Shown: piece after piece, positions 1 to 7,435 of the stretch | Layout: every line of letters begins with the position of its first letter | How positions within the stretch are numbered: the stretch's first letter is position 1 | Assembly: GCA_002742765.1 (NCBI GenBank) | Contig: DLUF01000066.1 | Span: 1-45,575, forward strand | Direction of reading: 5' to 3' | Origin: Sulfurospirillum sp. UBA12182 | Lineage (GTDB): Bacteria > Campylobacterota > Campylobacteria > Campylobacterales > Sulfurospirillaceae | DNA length: 45,575 nucleotides | Position numbers and translations under genes: made by a program | Notes under the pieces: generated by a model | The model's database searches: none | What the model was told of the DNA's origin: nothing | The model's input: the letters and a program-made list of their open reading frames with translations, nothing else

Positions 1-1052
1 TTTTGAAGTTGTCTATCTAAAACTTTTCTATCCGTAATAACAATCACACTATTAAAAATGATTTTATCATCGCTGTCATGTAAAGAAGAGAGCCTGTAAG
101 CACACCAAGCAATTGAGTTACTTTTACCACTTCCCGCACTGTGCTGAATTAAGTAGTTTTGTCCTACTCCTTTTTCTTTTACATCTTTTACTATCTCTCT
201 TACGACATCTAGCTGATGATATCTAGGGAATATCATGTTCTCTTTAGTATATTTTTTACCACCTGATACAATCTCATCTTTTTGTAGATGTATAAATCTT
301 CCGATAATTTCAAGCCAACTATCTTTTTGTAAAACTTTTTCCCACAAATATGCTGTTTTGTATCCATTTTCATTTATTGGATTTCCTGCACCGTTATCAT
401 TTCCTAGGTTGAACGGCAGAAATCTTGTCTTTGTTCCATCTAGTTTTGTTGTTAGATACACTTCATCGCTATCAACTGCAAAATGAACCAATGCTCTTTT
501 TTTAAATGAAAATATTAACTCTTTAGCATCTCTATCATTCATATATTGCCATTTTGCATTTTTGACATTTTGACCAGTGAACTGATTTTTCAACTCCATC
601 GTAGCAACAGGCAAACCATTAATTGAGAGTACCAAGTCAAGTGAATTTTCATTTTTAAGGCTATATCTTACTTGCCTTGTAACAGTTAAAATATTTTTAT
701 TGTAAAGCTCAAGTAATTCTTCATTTTTTTCATTTTCAGGTTTAAAATAGCAAAGTTTAAATCGTACTCCATAATCAACTATACCATTTCTTAAAACATC
801 AAGCATACCCCTTAAATCTAACTCTTTATAAAGCCTTGCTGTTAGTTTGTTTTTTATCTCTTCACCATGATATTTTTCAAGTTTTTCCCATGAGCTTTTT
901 TGTGTATTTTGTAAAAACTCCAAAACCTTTTCTTTATCAAATGCTAAATCTTTATTAAAGGTTTGATTATCCCCTTCAACATATCCACCATTTTCACAAA
1001 GTGAAGAAATTATTGCACTTTCAAATGCATTTTCATTTAATATATTTGACAT
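1..1052 (-). CDS. hsdR: Type I restriction enzyme R subunit HsdR (N-terminal 350 residues, cut by window edge)
   Basis: This is the ATP-dependent DNA translocase and nuclease of a type I restriction complex. Reading the minus strand from ATG at 1052 gives an open frame to the window edge. A PD-(D/E)xK nuclease core is visible: Asp139 followed by the strand ending in MELKN (Glu153, Lys155). The helicase Walker A sequence HSAGSGKS follows at about 304-311, and the start of the next helicase strand (VITDRKVLDRQ) at about 338-348. HsdR proteins are usually near 1,000 residues, so about two thirds is missing from view; nothing seen suggests a broken gene. The ATG shares one base with the stop codon of the preceding gene (TAATG), so it is translated as the last gene of the hsdM-hsdS-cargo operon. 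Confidence 0.95.
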   Translation of the reverse strand, partial: MSNILNENAFESAIISSLCENGGYVEGDNQTFNKDLAFDKEKVLEFLQNTQKSSWEKLEKYHGEEIKNKLTARLYKELDLRGMLDVLRNGIVDYGVRFKLCYFKPENEKNEELLELYNKNILTVTRQVRYSLKNENSLDLVLSINGLPVATMELKNQFTGQNVKNAKWQYMNDRDAKELIFSFKKRALVHFAVDSDEVYLTTKLDGTKTRFLPFNLGNDNGAGNPINENGYKTAYLWEKVLQKDSWLEIIGRFIHLQKDEIVSGGKKYTKENMIFPRYHQLDVVREIVKDVKEKGVGQNYLIQHSAGSGKSNSIAWCAYRLSSLHDSDDKIIFNSVIVITDRKVLDRQLQ

Positions 1053-2023
1053 TATTCACCTACCTCACAATTTGCTTTAAAGTCCTTATAAGCCTTATCT
1101 CTAAAAATTAATTTTAATCTCTCTTTTTCTCTATCTGCTAAATCTTTCAAATAACCATCTTCATCATAACAAGTTGTAATAAATTCAAATTCTTTTAAAG
1201 TTGAAAAATCATCTAGTTTTATTTTTGTTAATATTTCATTATCGATGACTTCAAGAGTATTTGGGTCAAAATATCTCTCTTTGGGTTTATTGTGTTCCTC
1301 GAATTTTCTTCCTTGAAAATGAGGTTTATTTTGCCAATAAATTCCAAATAACTCAGAAGTACCTGAACGATAAATTTTGACAATTTGAGTAGATCCACCA
1401 ATCTCTCTAATTGATGGGTCTTGAGAAATATCAATTAAAACTCGAAGTGGCTCCATATCAACATTTGCACCAACTTCTTTTTTTTCTCGTTCTTCTTTTA
1501 ATTTTTGAGCTGCAATATCTTTTTTATCATTCGGATCAACAATAAATGCACATAAGCCATCTAATGAACATTTCTCTTGTTCTGTAGGAAGATATGCTTC
1601 TGTACTTTCATTGTAGCTAACTTCCCAAATTCTAAATCTATTTTCTCTCCAGCACCATCCACAAAATAAAAATCTCACTTCAGCTCTTAGCTTGTGTATA
1701 TTTTCACTTGGTATCTCATTGATGCTATTTTTTATCAAAACAGTAAAAAGCTCACTTATGTATTCTACAACTTCGATAAGAGGTGTGTAGTTATTTTTAA
1801 GTCTATTGTCAAGTTTTATAGAGCTAATAAGATTTAGTATCAGTGTATATGCTTTACCAGTAACTCCAACAAATGCAATCACACAATCGGTTCTTGGCAA
1901 TTCAAAAAGTTTTATACCATTTTCCCAACTCTCACCATTACCAGTAAATATAGAATCTGTAGCGACGATTAGCTCTTCATCTCCATCATTTTTTTGTCTA
2001 ACCCAAGCCATACACATACTCAT
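1052..2023 (-). CDS. Predicted proteasome-fold Ntn-hydrolase, cargo gene of the hsd operon
   Basis: I do not recognise a named family for this 323-residue protein. Its first 100 residues look like a 20S-proteasome/HslV-type Ntn-hydrolase. A first beta strand (residues 4-11) leads into a turn with Asp-Gly. An ATDS motif places Asp23 where proteasome Asp17 lies, and a GIKLFELP strand places Lys38 at the position of Lys33. A glycine-rich turn with a following helix (FVGVTGKAYTLI, 51-62) matches the GxGA...helix of beta subunits. Aligning on the Asp-Gly turn puts Cys4 opposite the nucleophile Thr1, preceded by Met-Ser-Met. Residues 160-185 are charged, and the C-terminal 200 residues are unrecognised. 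The ATG overlaps the previous stop (ATGA) and has AGGAG seven bases upstream. The fold call is inference from motif spacing. Confidence 0.6.
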   Translation of the reverse strand: MSMCMAWVRQKNDGDEELIVATDSIFTGNGESWENGIKLFELPRTDCVIAFVGVTGKAYTLILNLISSIKLDNRLKNNYTPLIEVVEYISELFTVLIKNSINEIPSENIHKLRAEVRFLFCGWCWRENRFRIWEVSYNESTEAYLPTEQEKCSLDGLCAFIVDPNDKKDIAAQKLKEEREKKEVGANVDMEPLRVLIDISQDPSIREIGGSTQIVKIYRSGTSELFGIYWQNKPHFQGRKFEEHNKPKERYFDPNTLEVIDNEILTKIKLDDFSTLKEFEFITTCYDEDGYLKDLADREKERLKLIFRDKAYKDFKANCEVGE

Positions 2024-2814
2024 AATCTGGCTCCTAATCGTTTATTAATCTCTTCTTTAAGAATTTTTTTATCAAAATCACCAAAATCTGGTAATGCTTT
2101 ATCGCTTAATGCCATAAGTCTTTTATATTTATTTCCTTTTGCAAACTTTGACAATTCATCAAAAATTGAAATGTTATAGAATTCGGCTTGTGGTGCTTCA
2201 TAACGATAATACATCATAGACATCGTTGATTCTGTTAGTTTATTATGGTTGTTTATAGCATATATGTTGACAAATTTTTTATTGTCATTTGATAATGCAA
2301 TATCAACTGGATATAAACTTTCACTATCGTATGCTTCTATTCCTTGAGAATAAAATTTGTATTTAACATCAAAATTATTTTTAATATATTCTTTTATAAT
2401 TTCTAAAAACTCTTTGATAACTATCTCTTTTTTCAAAAATATTAAATCTTGTAGCTTTATAAGTGCAGTGATATAATCCAAAACATCTTCTTGCCAATAA
2501 TTAGAACTCAAGTCAATTTTTTTAATATATTTAAACTCATTCTCATCAACACCATAAGTTTTTAAAATATTCATAGCTATATCAAGAGCATTTGATGTAG
2601 GATCATAAAAATTTTTATCAAAAAATCTATAAGTCAAAAGTTCATCATTTAGAACTAATGTTTTACTATCTTCAAGTTTTGCTACAAATGAAATAGGGTC
2701 ACTATCTAATCCACCAAAAGGTGTAGTGATTTTTGCTTTAAATCTATCCCTTGGACTGATTCTGATTCTATACTTATTACAAAATTCATCAAAAATATTA
2801 TTAATTTCCATCAT
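2020..2814 (-). CDS. DUF1828-like protein, cargo gene of the hsd operon
   Basis: This is a 264-residue soluble protein of unknown function. The N-terminal 85 residues carry the pattern I associate with DUF1828: an ITTPF motif, a D.I.F strand, then a hydrophobic stretch with LNDE and a following helix ending KTYGV. The C-terminal half has a region ending in a short basic tail and no membrane segments. A longer frame reaches 2835, but the start at 2814 is preferred: it overlaps the upstream stop as ATGA and has a strong AAAGGAG eight bases away. Four-base overlaps on both sides mean it is co-translated with the DUF6978-like protein and the Ntn-hydrolase-like protein, so the three probably act together. 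DUF1828 has no established biochemical role that I can name. Confidence 0.6.
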   Translation of the reverse strand: MMEINNIFDEFCNKYRIRISPRDRFKAKITTPFGGLDSDPISFVAKLEDSKTLVLNDELLTYRFFDKNFYDPTSNALDIAMNILKTYGVDENEFKYIKKIDLSSNYWQEDVLDYITALIKLQDLIFLKKEIVIKEFLEIIKEYIKNNFDVKYKFYSQGIEAYDSESLYPVDIALSNDNKKFVNIYAINNHNKLTESTMSMMYYRYEAPQAEFYNISIFDELSKFAKGNKYKRLMALSDKALPDFGDFDKKILKEEINKRLGARL

Positions 2815-3314
2815 GAGAATAAACTCCTTTGACAATCAAGCTTATAATCCAAACATATTGTTTTGCAAAATAATGTAACAAAGCATTTAAAATCTAAATT
2901 AATTAGTTTTTCTTCGCTTATATTTAGTACAAAAGCATCATATTTAAAGCCATCTTTTAAACAATCTTCACAGTACAAGTGTAGATGTAGCTCGTTTGCA
3001 ACTCTTTCTTTAAAAATCTCTTTTTTGCAATTTCTTCTATGTGCTTCATGAAAATCAAGTCGACAAATTCTAATATTATTTTTCATTAAAATAGCACTAT
3101 ATTCTGGAAATTCATCATCGTTGTTATGTTGCAATATTACTTTATAGTCACCATCAATATCTAGCTTTAAAGTATAAAACTGTGGATTATTTGGTTTTAG
3201 CTTCATTCTTCTATCGATGTCACTATCTTCCAATCTTCCACAGTTGTATGTTTTTGGTTCTTTAAGAATTTGTAAAATTTCTTCTTTTGTATAAATATTT
3301 TCAATGAGTTTCAT
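2811..3314 (-). CDS. DUF6978-like protein, first cargo gene after hsdS
   Basis: This 167-residue protein has no known function. A central block reads as beta strands followed by an RLDFHEAHRRN motif (about 101-111) and, about 20 residues later, HLHLYCEDC. This LRLD...HRN...HLHiY arrangement resembles what I recall of DUF6978; the assignment is from memory and unverified. A CxxC pair (CEDC) sits in the second motif, which could be structural but has no partner pair, so a zinc site is not supported. It has no signal peptide or membrane segment. The gene overlaps the 3' end of hsdS by 14 bases with a GAGGGG ribosome site just upstream, and its stop overlaps the DUF1828-like start. It is therefore physically embedded in the restriction-modification operon. 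Confidence 0.55.
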   Translation of the reverse strand: MKLIENIYTKEEILQILKEPKTYNCGRLEDSDIDRRMKLKPNNPQFYTLKLDIDGDYKVILQHNNDDEFPEYSAILMKNNIRICRLDFHEAHRRNCKKEIFKERVANELHLHLYCEDCLKDGFKYDAFVLNISEEKLINLDFKCFVTLFCKTICLDYKLDCQRSLFS

Positions 3315-4638
3315 TCCATCCCCTCACATCTATTTTTCCCGTAATAACTTCATAAATAAGTGTTTCTTTATACTCTTTTAAAAGTTCGATTTCATCTTTT
3401 ATAATTTGTACTGTTTCATTTGTTTCAGCTATTTTTTTATCCAAATATTCAACTATTTGTTCTTGTTCTTCAATCAAAGGACATGGTATTCGTAAAGATT
3501 TGATAATTTCTTGACTTATATTTGGCTGTCCACCACCATAACCTAAATCTATAATATATTTTTTATTTGCAATAAACCAATAATATATATATCTTAAAGT
3601 AAAATAATCACTTTCAGCTAAAACACAACAAGCTTGATTAACACAAGCATCAAAGGTAGTTATACCTATTTTTCCTATAGTTGCACCATACATTGCTATT
3701 ACCAATGAATATTTTGGATAAATTTTTAATGCACTATTATCTTCAACGGCAAATGTTGAAACAGTTTTATTTACATCGAGAAGATAATCATTATTTAAAT
3801 CACCTGTATTAATCCAAGGTATAGTTCCATTTGTATAATAAGCACTATTTGATGTTAATGGTGTCGTTCCACTTCCAATAGTATTAAAGCTATGGCTTAT
3901 TTTTCTTAAGCTCCATTGTTCAGGTATTTCACCTATCCACTTAACTTTACTATCTTTTATAGAAACATTAGGATTTAACCCTTTTGTTACTGCATTTGAA
4001 ATCGTTAGCTCTTTTTCTTGCTCCAAAAGAGAGATGAGATTTACTTTGTCGGCTATAAGTTCTTCTATCTCAGTAGTTTTTTTATCAAGATAGTTTGCGA
4101 TTAGTTTTTGCTCATCAATATCAGGATAAGCAAAAATAAAATCTTCAAAGACATTTTGATAAAGATGAAGTATAGTAGAACCTCTTGAAGTGAAATCAAA
4201 AAACTTTTTAAATTCAAAAGAATTCAAAATCCAATACATAAAAGGTGTTATATAAACTCCATTTAAAGGTCTTGTAACAAATATTCCACTATTTAAACAT
4301 GCTGGTTTATCTAAATTTTTTACAAGTGCTGTTTTACCAATAGTTCCGTCTTTTGTTATGAGTAAATCATTCTCTTTTAACTGAATAAAAGGGTCAACTT
4401 CATATCTTTCTTGATCAATGTAATAACATTTCTCCCAGTCAACAAACCCATCTTTAAAATCTGTTCCTGTCACAAGATACGAATAACCATCTATTAAAAA
4501 TTCACTAGATGTTAATCCATTCCATCCAACACGACCTTTAACATAAGTAGAATATTTTATTTTAATTGTTTGCCAATGTTCAGGTATCTCACCTATCCAT
4601 TCAACATTTGAAGATTTGTATCGCTCGTATCTTTTCAC
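3301..4638 (-). CDS. hsdS: Type I restriction-modification specificity subunit HsdS
   Basis: The specificity subunit binds the two halves of the target sequence and holds HsdM and HsdR. The 445-residue protein shows the expected duplicated architecture. EWIGEIPEHW (about 13-22) opens the first target-recognition domain, and KWIGEIPEQW (about 233-242) opens the second. Each domain ends in a helical spacer of similar sequence (EQKLIANYLDKKTTEIEEL, and EEQEQIVEYLDKKIAE). Length matches the family, so both recognition domains are present and the system should be functional. It begins with GTG overlapping the hsdM stop as GTGA. The target sequence cannot be read from the protein alone. Confidence 0.93.
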   Translation of the reverse strand: MKRYERYKSSNVEWIGEIPEHWQTIKIKYSTYVKGRVGWNGLTSSEFLIDGYSYLVTGTDFKDGFVDWEKCYYIDQERYEVDPFIQLKENDLLITKDGTIGKTALVKNLDKPACLNSGIFVTRPLNGVYITPFMYWILNSFEFKKFFDFTSRGSTILHLYQNVFEDFIFAYPDIDEQKLIANYLDKKTTEIEELIADKVNLISLLEQEKELTISNAVTKGLNPNVSIKDSKVKWIGEIPEQWSLRKISHSFNTIGSGTTPLTSNSAYYTNGTIPWINTGDLNNDYLLDVNKTVSTFAVEDNSALKIYPKYSLVIAMYGATIGKIGITTFDACVNQACCVLAESDYFTLRYIYYWFIANKKYIIDLGYGGGQPNISQEIIKSLRIPCPLIEEQEQIVEYLDKKIAETNETVQIIKDEIELLKEYKETLIYEVITGKIDVRGWNETH

Positions 4639-6383
4639 GATATTACCTCTTTGAGTTTACCCATTGTTTTTTCTTCAAGTTTTAAAATATCTGCTTTGAC
4701 CTCTTCTAAGGTTCGAAGGGTTTTAAATGTATAAAACTCTTTGCTGAAGTTTATTTCATAACCTATCTTTGTTTTGCTCTCATCTATCCAAGCATCACTT
4801 ACATAAGGTAATACTTCCTCTTTGAAATACTCATTGATATCTTTTAAAAGAGGGATATTTTCAGAGTCTCTAAGAGAACCGTCAGCTTTTGGATTACCAT
4901 TTCTATCTGTAATTATTTCACCATTTTCATCTCTTTGTGGTCGCTCAACTGTAACTTTGTAATACCCAAAATACTCATTTGGCAAAATCTTACAAAACTC
5001 ATTTTCTTTAAAATCACCATAAAGATTTGCTATATGAACTATTTGCTCTGGAGTAATAGTTTTTCTTTTATTACCAAGACTTCTATCCATTTTTTTCCAA
5101 AATGGTGTCTCTTTTATGTCTTTATCATCAACAGAACCAGAAGCATTTATAAGCTGGATTTTCCCTTTTCTATTTTTGTTTTTGTTATTTGTAAGTATCC
5201 AGATATATGTTGAAATACCAGTATTATAAAAAAGTTGATCAGGTAAAGCAATAATAGTTTCAAGTAGATCATTTTCAATAATCCACTTTCTTATTTCACT
5301 CTCACCACTTCCAGCGGTTCCACTAAATAGAGGTGAACCGTTAAATACTATAGCTATTCGGCTACCGTTATCTGTATTTTTTATTTTTGATACCATGTGT
5401 TGTAAAAAAAGCAATGAACCATCATTGATTCTAGGAAGTCCAGCACCAAATCTACCATCATAACCTTGTTTTTCATGTTTATCTTTGATGATTTTACTTG
5501 CTTTTTTCCAGTCCACTCCAAAAGGTGGATTTGAAAGCATATAATCAAACTTTTCCTCTTTTAGCCCATCTACTGTGAATGTATTTCCAAATTTTATATT
5601 TGAAGGATTTTGTCCTTTGATTAGCATTTCAGATTTACAAATTGCATAAGATTCTGGATTTATCTCTTGTCCAAAAAGCTCTAATTTAGCTTTGCTATTG
5701 AGTTCATTTACATATTCATCTGCAATAGAGAGCATCCCTCCTGTACCACAAGCCGGGTCATATACTGTTTTTACAATACCTTCTTTAGCAAGTACTTCAC
5801 TATCATCAATAAACAAAATATCTACCATTAGTCTGATAACTTCTCTTGGAGTAAAGTGTTCTCCAGCTGTTTCATTTGAAGCGTCGGCAAATTTTCTAAT
5901 AAGCTCTTCAAAGATATAACCCATCTCTTGAGGAGTAATGTCTTTAAGATACTCTACTGCTGATAAATCTTTTACGATTTGATAGAGTAAGTCTGCACTA
6001 TCAAGCTTTTCTATTTGATCATCGAAACTAAAATAAGAGATAATATCTCTTACACTTGCAGAAAACCCGTTGATATAATTTCTTAGATTTGAGGCAATAT
6101 TATTTGGATCATCTAAAAGGTTTTTAAAATCAAATTTTGATTTGTTGTAAAAATTTTGTTTTGCTTTTTTCTCCAATGCAATGTCTCTTGCTTTTTCTGA
6201 AAGCGTTTCAACTTTCGGTAAAAAGTCCAAGACTTCTTTTTTTGTAGGTTCTAAAATAGCATCAAGTCTTCTAAGTACTGTAAAAGGTAAAATAACTTTC
6301 CCGTAATCTGATTGTTTATAATCACCTCTTAAGAGGTCTGCTATTTTCCAAATATCATTCGCTTTTTCTTTGAAATTCATCAC
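4635..6383 (-). CDS. hsdM: Type I DNA N6-adenine methyltransferase subunit HsdM
   Basis: HsdM methylates adenine in the target to protect host DNA and is an obligate partner for restriction. The 582-residue protein has the N-terminal helical HsdM_N region (about 5-145), then the N6-MTase domain. The SAM-binding motif I, DPACGTGGM, is at about 209-217 and the catalytic motif IV, NPPFG, at 285-289. Both are intact. The C-terminal region ends in a helical tail typical of HsdM. Translation may start at GTG 6383 or ATG 6380; an AAGG lies 7 and 10 bases away respectively. It is the first gene of the minus-strand operon hsdM-hsdS-DUF6978-DUF1828-Ntn-hsdR, and all junctions overlap by 1 to 25 bases or less. 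Confidence 0.95.
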   Translation of the reverse strand: MMNFKEKANDIWKIADLLRGDYKQSDYGKVILPFTVLRRLDAILEPTKKEVLDFLPKVETLSEKARDIALEKKAKQNFYNKSKFDFKNLLDDPNNIASNLRNYINGFSASVRDIISYFSFDDQIEKLDSADLLYQIVKDLSAVEYLKDITPQEMGYIFEELIRKFADASNETAGEHFTPREVIRLMVDILFIDDSEVLAKEGIVKTVYDPACGTGGMLSIADEYVNELNSKAKLELFGQEINPESYAICKSEMLIKGQNPSNIKFGNTFTVDGLKEEKFDYMLSNPPFGVDWKKASKIIKDKHEKQGYDGRFGAGLPRINDGSLLFLQHMVSKIKNTDNGSRIAIVFNGSPLFSGTAGSGESEIRKWIIENDLLETIIALPDQLFYNTGISTYIWILTNNKNKNRKGKIQLINASGSVDDKDIKETPFWKKMDRSLGNKRKTITPEQIVHIANLYGDFKENEFCKILPNEYFGYYKVTVERPQRDENGEIITDRNGNPKADGSLRDSENIPLLKDINEYFKEEVLPYVSDAWIDESKTKIGYEINFSKEFYTFKTLRTLEEVKADILKLEEKTMGKLKEVIS

Positions 6384-6533
6384 TATTTTTCCTTATTTTG
6401 TTACTTGACTGATAGTTAAACTATTGAAATTTTAATATTAATTTGTATGATTAAAAATAGTTATATATTAGCTAAAAAGCTCTTTATGGAAGTTAAACTG
6501 TAAAGAATATGAGAGAAAAATAATCAGTAGATA

Positions 6534-6588
6534 GCAAAAATAAACAAGCCCTCAAGAACTAGCAGAGTCGCTCCCATCTTAGGGCTTG
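6534..6588 (-). terminator. Structured hairpin and T-rich tail downstream of the 69-residue gene
   Basis: CAAGCCCT at 6545-6552 pairs with AGGGCTTG at 6581-6588. The stem continues as AAGA/TCTT past a one-base bulge, enclosing about 19 bases that can form a small GAG/CTC hairpin. On the minus strand it is followed by TTTATTTTT, so it fits a rho-independent terminator for the gene ending at 6620. The loop is larger and more GC-rich than the surroundings, so it may also be a structured RNA. Confidence 0.6.
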
Positions 6589-6619
6589 ATATTCAAAGCA
6601 AATTTTACCAAAATTTAGC

Positions 6620-6829
6620 TCAAATTTCAACCATTTGCACTCCAAAATGCTCTGGCTTGATATGAAAGTATGATGATATTTTTTGATACATTAGCTCATT
6701 TACTTCACTTAAAATTCCTTCGCTTTCTTCATCAATGATTTTATCTTTGATGTCATAGGCAAATAGCAGTTTATTTTCTTCATCAAGCTTGATAGCTGTC
6801 AAATATTCTTTGATGATGAGTAGTTCCAT
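6620..6829 (-). CDS. Small hypothetical protein (69 residues)
   Basis: I do not recognise this acidic small protein. It has no signal peptide or membrane helix; the sequence alternates short strands and a central acidic helix (DEESEGILSEVNELMYQKI, about 33-51). It is probably real: an AAAGGA lies about nine bases before the ATG, it stands alone between an upstream regulatory region and a convincing terminator at 6534-6588, and the gap to hsdM is not otherwise explained. It transcribes divergently from hipB and may share the regulatory region 6830-7183. It could be an accessory of the restriction system or a small regulator; nothing in the sequence decides this. Confidence 0.55.
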   Translation of the reverse strand: MELLIIKEYLTAIKLDEENKLLFAYDIKDKIIDEESEGILSEVNELMYQKISSYFHIKPEHFGVQMVEI

Positions 6830-6954
6830 TTTTGTTTTTCCTTTTTGATAATGATTTGATTTTTTTAAATTTTAGCTGTTTTTTTGAAGATGTCAAGGAA
6901 AATGAAAAAGTGAGTACGAACTTTGTTTGAAAATAGGTTACGAAAACAGTATGT

Positions 6955-6974
6955 CTATATAGTATATATACTGT
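6955..6974. repeat. 20-bp AT-rich repeat, copy 1
   Basis: CTATATAGTATATATACTGT occurs here and, identically, at 8776-8795. Its core AGTATATATACT is a perfect 12-bp palindrome. In both places TGAGTACGAA lies 44 to 55 bases upstream (6911-6920 and 8721-8730), so a composite module is repeated on either side of the hipBA region. Binding site for an element-encoded regulator or part of a replication origin are both possible. Confidence 0.75.
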
Positions 6975-7050
6975 GGCTACGAATAGGGTCAAAAAATTTG
7001 TAAAAATGAGTACTATTTTAGATTTTTTTGAAGCAAAATAGCTATTTATA

Positions 7051-7159
7051 AATACTCTATAACAAGTATTTTATATGAAAAATAGAGATTTAATACTATT
7101 TTTACAGTATCTATTCACAAACTATAAATTTTGATGTATAATACTTGAAATAAAGTATT
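7051..7159. promoter_or_regulatory. Three inverted-repeat operators and promoter of hipBA
   Basis: AATACT-N8-AGTATT occurs at 7051-7070 and 7140-7159, and a copy with one mismatch (AGTATC) at 7092-7111. The proximal copy overlaps a TATAAT -10 box at 7137-7142, so binding there would block transcription. HipB-type antitoxins are known to bind several such palindromes upstream of their own operon, which makes the product of the next gene the likely ligand. Confidence 0.65.
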
Positions 7160-7183
7160 TTAGATATGAAAGTGGAGCCGTAG

Positions 7184-7435
7184 ATGCCTAAAAAAATTAT
7201 CCCGATTGACTTTCCAAAGCAACCATTTGAGATCACAAAAGGGTTTCTAGGTGAGTACATAAAAGCAAAAAGGACACAATCAAATCTTACAATGCATCAA
7301 GCTGCAATGTTGTGTAATGTACCTGTTGATGTTTTTACAAAACTTGAAAACTCAAAAGGTGGAGTGACTCTTGATAGCTTTTTAAAAGTAGCAAATGGTT
7401 TGGGACTTGATATTAGATTTGGAACTGAGCAATGA
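7184..7435 (+). CDS. HipB-like XRE-family regulator/antitoxin
   Basis: This 83-residue protein carries a helix-turn-helix of the XRE (Cro/C1) class at about residues 22-75: a helix with RTQSNLTMHQAAMLC, a turn, then VPVDVFTKLENSKG and a SFLKVANGLGL helix. HipB-like proteins dimerise, bind operator palindromes upstream of their own genes and neutralise the HipA kinase. The stop overlaps the next start by four bases (ATGA), the usual antitoxin-toxin arrangement. Three palindromic sites lie directly upstream. A weak ribosome site (GTGGAG) precedes the ATG. The role as antitoxin depends on the neighbour being an active toxin, which is uncertain (see the next gene). Confidence 0.8.
   Translation: MPKKIIPIDFPKQPFEITKGFLGEYIKAKRTQSNLTMHQAAMLCNVPVDVFTKLENSKGGVTLDSFLKVANGLGLDIRFGTEQ

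Larger units (their letters stand above)
6830..7183. promoter_or_regulatory. Divergent intergenic region with repeats and operators
   Basis: These 354 bases hold no supported gene. They contain TGAGTACGAA (6911-6920), two further TACGAA copies (near 6940 and 6978), a 20-bp AT-rich near-palindrome at 6955-6974 that recurs at 8776-8795, and three AATACT-N8-AGTATT inverted repeats leading into hipB. The region separates the minus-strand 69-residue gene from the plus-strand hipBA pair, so it should hold promoters for both. Confidence 0.6.

Noticed and set aside
6783-6992. Minus-strand frame of 69 codons overlapping the start of the small orphan gene
   Set aside because: It overlaps the orphan gene in another frame, runs through the repeat region 6955-6974, and has no Shine-Dalgarno.
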